This document shows, piece after piece, positions 7,243 through 9,789 of a stretch of DNA of 9,789 nucleotides. The translations under genes and the position numbers were made by a program. The notes under the pieces are model-generated. The model did not search any database, was not told where the DNA came from, and saw nothing but the letters and a program-made list of their open reading frames with translations. This stretch comes from an uncultured Eubacteriales bacterium (lineage in GTDB: Bacteria > Bacillota > Clostridia > Lachnospirales > Lachnospiraceae): the NCBI GenBank assembly GCA_900545455.1, contig UQZF01000098.1:1-9789 (forward strand), written 5' to 3'. Position 1 is the stretch's first letter; every line of letters begins with the position of its first letter.

Positions 7243-7281
7243 AACTATTCAGAGCCTTGTAAAATGTGGTTCGGAATAGTT
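7243..7281 (+). promoter_or_regulatory. Hairpin between promoter and hprK start
   Basis: AACTATTC (7243-7250) pairs with GAATAGTT (7274-7281). Inside it, GAGCC (7252-7256) pairs with GGTTC (7268-7272) with one G-U, separated by a single A/G mismatch. The loop is TTGTAAAATGT. No T run follows, so it is not a standard terminator. It may be a leader structure or an operator overlapping the transcription start. Confidence 0.5.
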
Positions 7282-7315
7282 ACAACACATAAAATAAAAT
7301 TTTCAGGAGGCAGAC

Positions 7316-8257
7316 ATGAAGTTAGGTAATAATGAGGTTCAGCTTACAAAGATTGTGGAGAAGATGGGACTTGTGAATCTGACACCGCAGATTGATACTG
7401 ATACGAAGTATGTTACACAGCCGGATGTGAACAGACCTGCACTTCAGCTTGCAGGATTTTATGATCATTTTGACAATGAGAGAGTACAGATTATAGGATA
7501 TGTAGAGGAAGCATATATTGAGACTTTGGACAGGGAGACGAGGGTGCAGAGATATCGTCAGCTCATGGAGAGCAACATTCCGTGCCTGATTTTCTGCCGC
7601 TCACAGCAGCCTGACCAGGATTTGCTTGAGATTGCGTTAAAGTACGAGATTCCGCTTTTAAGTTCCGATGCATCGACATCTTCTTTCATGGCGGAGATAA
7701 TCCGCTGGCTCAAGGTTCAGCTTGCACCGACAATATCCATTCACGGCGTTTTGGTCGATGTATTCGGTGAAGGTGTTCTCATTATGGGTGAGAGCGGTAT
7801 CGGTAAGAGTGAGGCGGCTCTCGAGCTCATAAAGAGAGGACATCGTCTTGTAACGGATGATGTTGTCGAGATTAAGAAAGTCAGTGACGAGACGCTTATC
7901 TGAACGGCACCTGATATAACGAGACATTTTATCGAGTTAAGAGGTATCGGAATTATTGATGTGAAGAGCCTCTTCGGTGTTGAGAGCATTAAAGAGACGC
8001 AGGGAATTGACATGGTAATCAAGCTTGAGGACTGGGACAAGGATAAGGAATATGACCGTCTCGGACTTGAGGAGACATACACGGAGATTCTCGGCAACAA
8101 GGTAGTGAGCCACAACATTCCTATTCGTCCGGGACGTAACCTTGCGGTTATAGTTGAGACGGCAGCAGTCAACTGGAGACAGCGTAAGATGGGATATAAT
8201 GCGGCTCAGGAGCTTTACAACAGAGTACAGCAGAACTTAAGCAAGGGCATGGAATAA
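7316..8257 (+). pseudogene. hprK: HPr kinase/phosphorylase, interrupted by an in-frame TGA
   Basis: HprK/P phosphorylates and dephosphorylates Ser46 of HPr and so controls CcpA-type carbon catabolite repression. ATG 7316 follows AGGAGG closely. The full frame is 313 codons, a normal length. Seen: HGVLVD at 143-148, Walker A GESGIGKS at 158-165, and DD at 181-182. After the stop, in the same frame, come TAPDITRHF, the family signature ELRGIGIIDV (207-216), then IPIRPGRNLAV and the C-terminal helix to TAA 8255-8257. Codon 196 (7901-7903) is TGA where homologues have Gly in L(I/V)GTAPE. One G-to-T change from GGA explains it, and there is no frameshift. The 195-residue product would keep the P-loop but lose the signature and C-terminal half, so it should be inactive. 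It could be a real recent mutation or a sequencing error. No homologous downstream start looks able to rescue function. Confidence 0.93.
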
Positions 8258-8309
8258 ACCCTGAATGAAAAGCATATTATGATACCGGACAACGGGACGG
8301 GAGGATATA

Positions 8310-9221
8310 GTGAAAAAAATAGAGGTGCTGATTAGAGATATTATTCCTGAAGAGAATATATTTATAAATGAGCCTATGAAAAACCATACCACATTCCGTA
8401 TAGGCGGACCGGCGGATATACTTGTCAAACCATCCGATATTGAACAGATTAAGAATGTGTGCATGGCTTGCCGGACGGAGAATGAACCATATATGATTAT
8501 TGGGAACGGAAGCAATGTGCTTGTGTCCGATGACGGTATAAGAGGTGTAGTGATATTGCTTCTTGATAATTATGACAGAATACGCGTTGAAAATGATATA
8601 ATCACTGCACAGGCGGGAGCGAGACTTTCCAAGATCGGAGCGGCGGCTCTCAGAGGTTCACTCACCGGATTTGAATTTGCATGCGGTATTCCGGGAACCT
8701 TGGGCGGAGCCTGTATCATGAACGCGGGAGCCTACGGCGGTGAGATGAAGGACATTCTCCTCGGTGTGACTGCTATGGATAAGGACGGCAATATACGAGA
8801 GTACGAACCTCACGAGATGCAGCTCGGATACAGAACCAGCCGGTTTGCAAGGGAAGGACTTATTGTTCTTGAGGCAAAGATGCAGCTTCAGAAGGGAAAT
8901 CAGAGCGAGATAGAGGCATACATGAAGGATTTGGCAGCAAGAAGAAGAGAGAAGCAGCCACTCGAATATCCGAGCGCCGGAAGTACCTTTAAGCGTCCGG
9001 AGGGATATTTTGCGGGGAAGCTTATCATGGATGCGGGGCTCAGAGGATATTCCGTCGGGGATGCGTGTGTATCGGAAAAACATTGCGGTTTTGTGGTCAA
9101 CAAGGGAGCAGCTACGGCGGAGGATGTCTGCACACTTATGAAGAATGTGTCGGAAAAAGTTAAGGCGGAATTCGGTGTTGAATTAGAGCCCGAGGTAAGG
9201 ATTATAGGAAGAGATTTATAA
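8310..9221 (+). CDS. murB: UDP-N-acetylmuramate dehydrogenase (UDP-N-acetylenolpyruvoylglucosamine reductase)
   Basis: FAD enzyme that reduces UDP-GlcNAc-enolpyruvate with NADPH to UDP-MurNAc, the second committed step of peptidoglycan precursor synthesis in the cytoplasm. 303 residues. Start is GTG 8310, with GGGAGG at 8299-8304. FAD-binding segments: NHTTFRIGGPAD 25-36, IGNGSNVLVSD 64-74 and GIPGTLGGACIMNAGAYGGE 126-145. Substrate and catalytic residues: YRTSR 174-178, proton-donor Ser225 in SAGSTFKRP, and the glutamate in LEPEVRIIG near the C terminus (E295). The short form, ending about 6 residues after that motif, fits the Firmicutes (type II) enzymes. It follows hprK by 52 nt without a visible terminator, so it is probably cotranscribed. 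Nothing unusual in the sequence. Confidence 0.97.
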   Translation: MKKIEVLIRDIIPEENIFINEPMKNHTTFRIGGPADILVKPSDIEQIKNVCMACRTENEPYMIIGNGSNVLVSDDGIRGVVILLLDNYDRIRVENDIITAQAGARLSKIGAAALRGSLTGFEFACGIPGTLGGACIMNAGAYGGEMKDILLGVTAMDKDGNIREYEPHEMQLGYRTSRFAREGLIVLEAKMQLQKGNQSEIEAYMKDLAARRREKQPLEYPSAGSTFKRPEGYFAGKLIMDAGLRGYSVGDACVSEKHCGFVVNKGAATAEDVCTLMKNVSEKVKAEFGVELEPEVRIIGRDL

Positions 9222-9261
9222 TATTCTGTATTGCATATAAGATACAAATGAGTTTTTTATG

Positions 9262-9290
9262 TTGACAGATTCAGTATATAGATGTAACCT
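9262..9290 (+). promoter_or_regulatory. Candidate rapZ promoter
   Basis: A perfect TTGACA (9262-9267) is followed after 17 nt by TAACCT (9285-9290), a 4/6 match to the -10. The start would be near 9297, about 55 nt before rapZ. The 129-nt murB-rapZ gap also holds the inverted pair AGATACAA (9240-9247) and TTGTATCT (9314-9321), whose role is unclear. Confidence 0.4.
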
Positions 9291-9350
9291 AGACAAGTGT
9301 GGATATTTTACCCTTGTATCTGCTTAAATGTACGTCAGGAGGCGGGTAGA

Positions 9351-9789
9351 ATGAGAATTGTTATTGTTACGGGAATGTCCGGAGCAGGCAAGAGCACTGT
9401 ACTGAAGATGTTTGAGGATATCGGATATTACTGTGTCGACAATATGCCTGTTGCACTGGTAGAGAAGTTCGTGGAGTTTGCGGTTGCGGGCAATTCGGAG
9501 TTCAAGAATATTGCACTTGGTGTTGATATAAGAAGCGGACAGGCATTTGCCGGCTTTGAGGATGTGTTGGAACGCATAAGTGACGCAGGTATCAAGTATG
9601 AAATTTTGTTCCTTGACTGTGCCGATGCGGTGCTTGTCAAGAGATACAAAGAGACGAGAAGAAGCCACCCTCTTGCTGAGGCTGACAGGGTGGATAAGGG
9701 AATTGCACTTGAGAGGGAGGCTATTGCTTTCCTTAAGCGTAAGTCGAATTATATTATTGACACAAGCTCGCTTCTCACAAGGGAGCTTC
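9351..9789 (+). CDS. rapZ: RapZ/YvcJ family nucleotide-binding protein, N-terminal part
   Basis: P-loop protein. In E. coli, RapZ is an RNA-binding adaptor that controls GlmZ decay and hence glucosamine-6-phosphate synthase; the Bacillus homologue YvcJ binds and hydrolyses nucleotides and affects competence. The role in this organism is inferred. ATG 9351 follows AGGAGG (9337-9342) at 8 nt. Seen: Walker A GMSGAGKS 8-15, the family motif VDNMP near 29-33, FLDCAD and RYKETRRSHPLA, and IIDTSSL near the window end. 146 residues are present; the family is about 290, so the C-terminal half lies beyond the window. The frame is open to the last base. Placement after murB is the usual clostridial order; whiA is the expected next gene, but it is not visible. 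Confidence 0.95.
   Translation, partial: MRIVIVTGMSGAGKSTVLKMFEDIGYYCVDNMPVALVEKFVEFAVAGNSEFKNIALGVDIRSGQAFAGFEDVLERISDAGIKYEILFLDCADAVLVKRYKETRRSHPLAEADRVDKGIALEREAIAFLKRKSNYIIDTSSLLTREL

Noticed and set aside
7901..7903. Recoding of UGA as glycine (as in Gracilibacteria/SR1)
   Set aside because: GGA is the common Gly codon throughout and no other real gene contains an in-frame TGA. The genes are clearly of Lachnospiraceae type. One isolated TGA is better explained by a mutation or an error.

Overview
Most of this window (about 740 to the end) reads as a Firmicutes chromosome, very probably Lachnospiraceae. The evidence is the protein sequences (FtsH, UvrC, HprK, MurB and RapZ of clostridial type), moderate GC, strong AGGAGG-like ribosome binding sites, and the gene order uvrC-hprK-murB-rapZ, which is common in Clostridia. 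The first ~735 bases do not fit this picture. They are much more GC-rich, with almost every third codon position G or C, and encode on the minus strand the middle of a proteobacterial-looking long-chain acyl-CoA ligase.

Layout. (1) 1 to ~739, minus: acyl-CoA ligase fragment, open at the window edge and cut at an abrupt junction near 728-744. (2) ~735-1760, minus: the N-terminal ~342 residues of a DUF1846 protein, cut at the same junction. (3) 1761-2324: a divergent AT-rich spacer. It holds a 178-bp nested inverted repeat, a good minus-strand promoter reading into that repeat, a possible 34-codon ORF, a cre-like site and a plausible ftsH promoter. (4) 2325-4271, plus: ftsH, followed by a clear intrinsic terminator. 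(5) 4359-5366: a 335-residue charged helical protein of unknown function, 14 bp ahead of uvrC (5381-7207). (6) 7316-8257: hprK, interrupted by one in-frame TGA. (7) 8310-9221: murB. (8) 9351 to the end: rapZ, cut by the window edge.

How the genes relate. FtsH is the membrane AAA+ protease and UvrC the nucleotide-excision-repair nuclease. HprK/P controls carbon catabolite repression by phosphorylating HPr, MurB makes UDP-MurNAc for peptidoglycan, and RapZ/YvcJ is a P-loop regulator linked in other bacteria to amino-sugar metabolism or competence. The hprK-murB-rapZ neighbourhood therefore joins carbon sensing to cell-wall precursor supply.

I found no convincing new multi-gene system. The points most worth a second look are the chimeric junction at ~735, the nonsense codon in hprK, and the long nested inverted repeat in what appears to be the leader of the DUF1846 gene.
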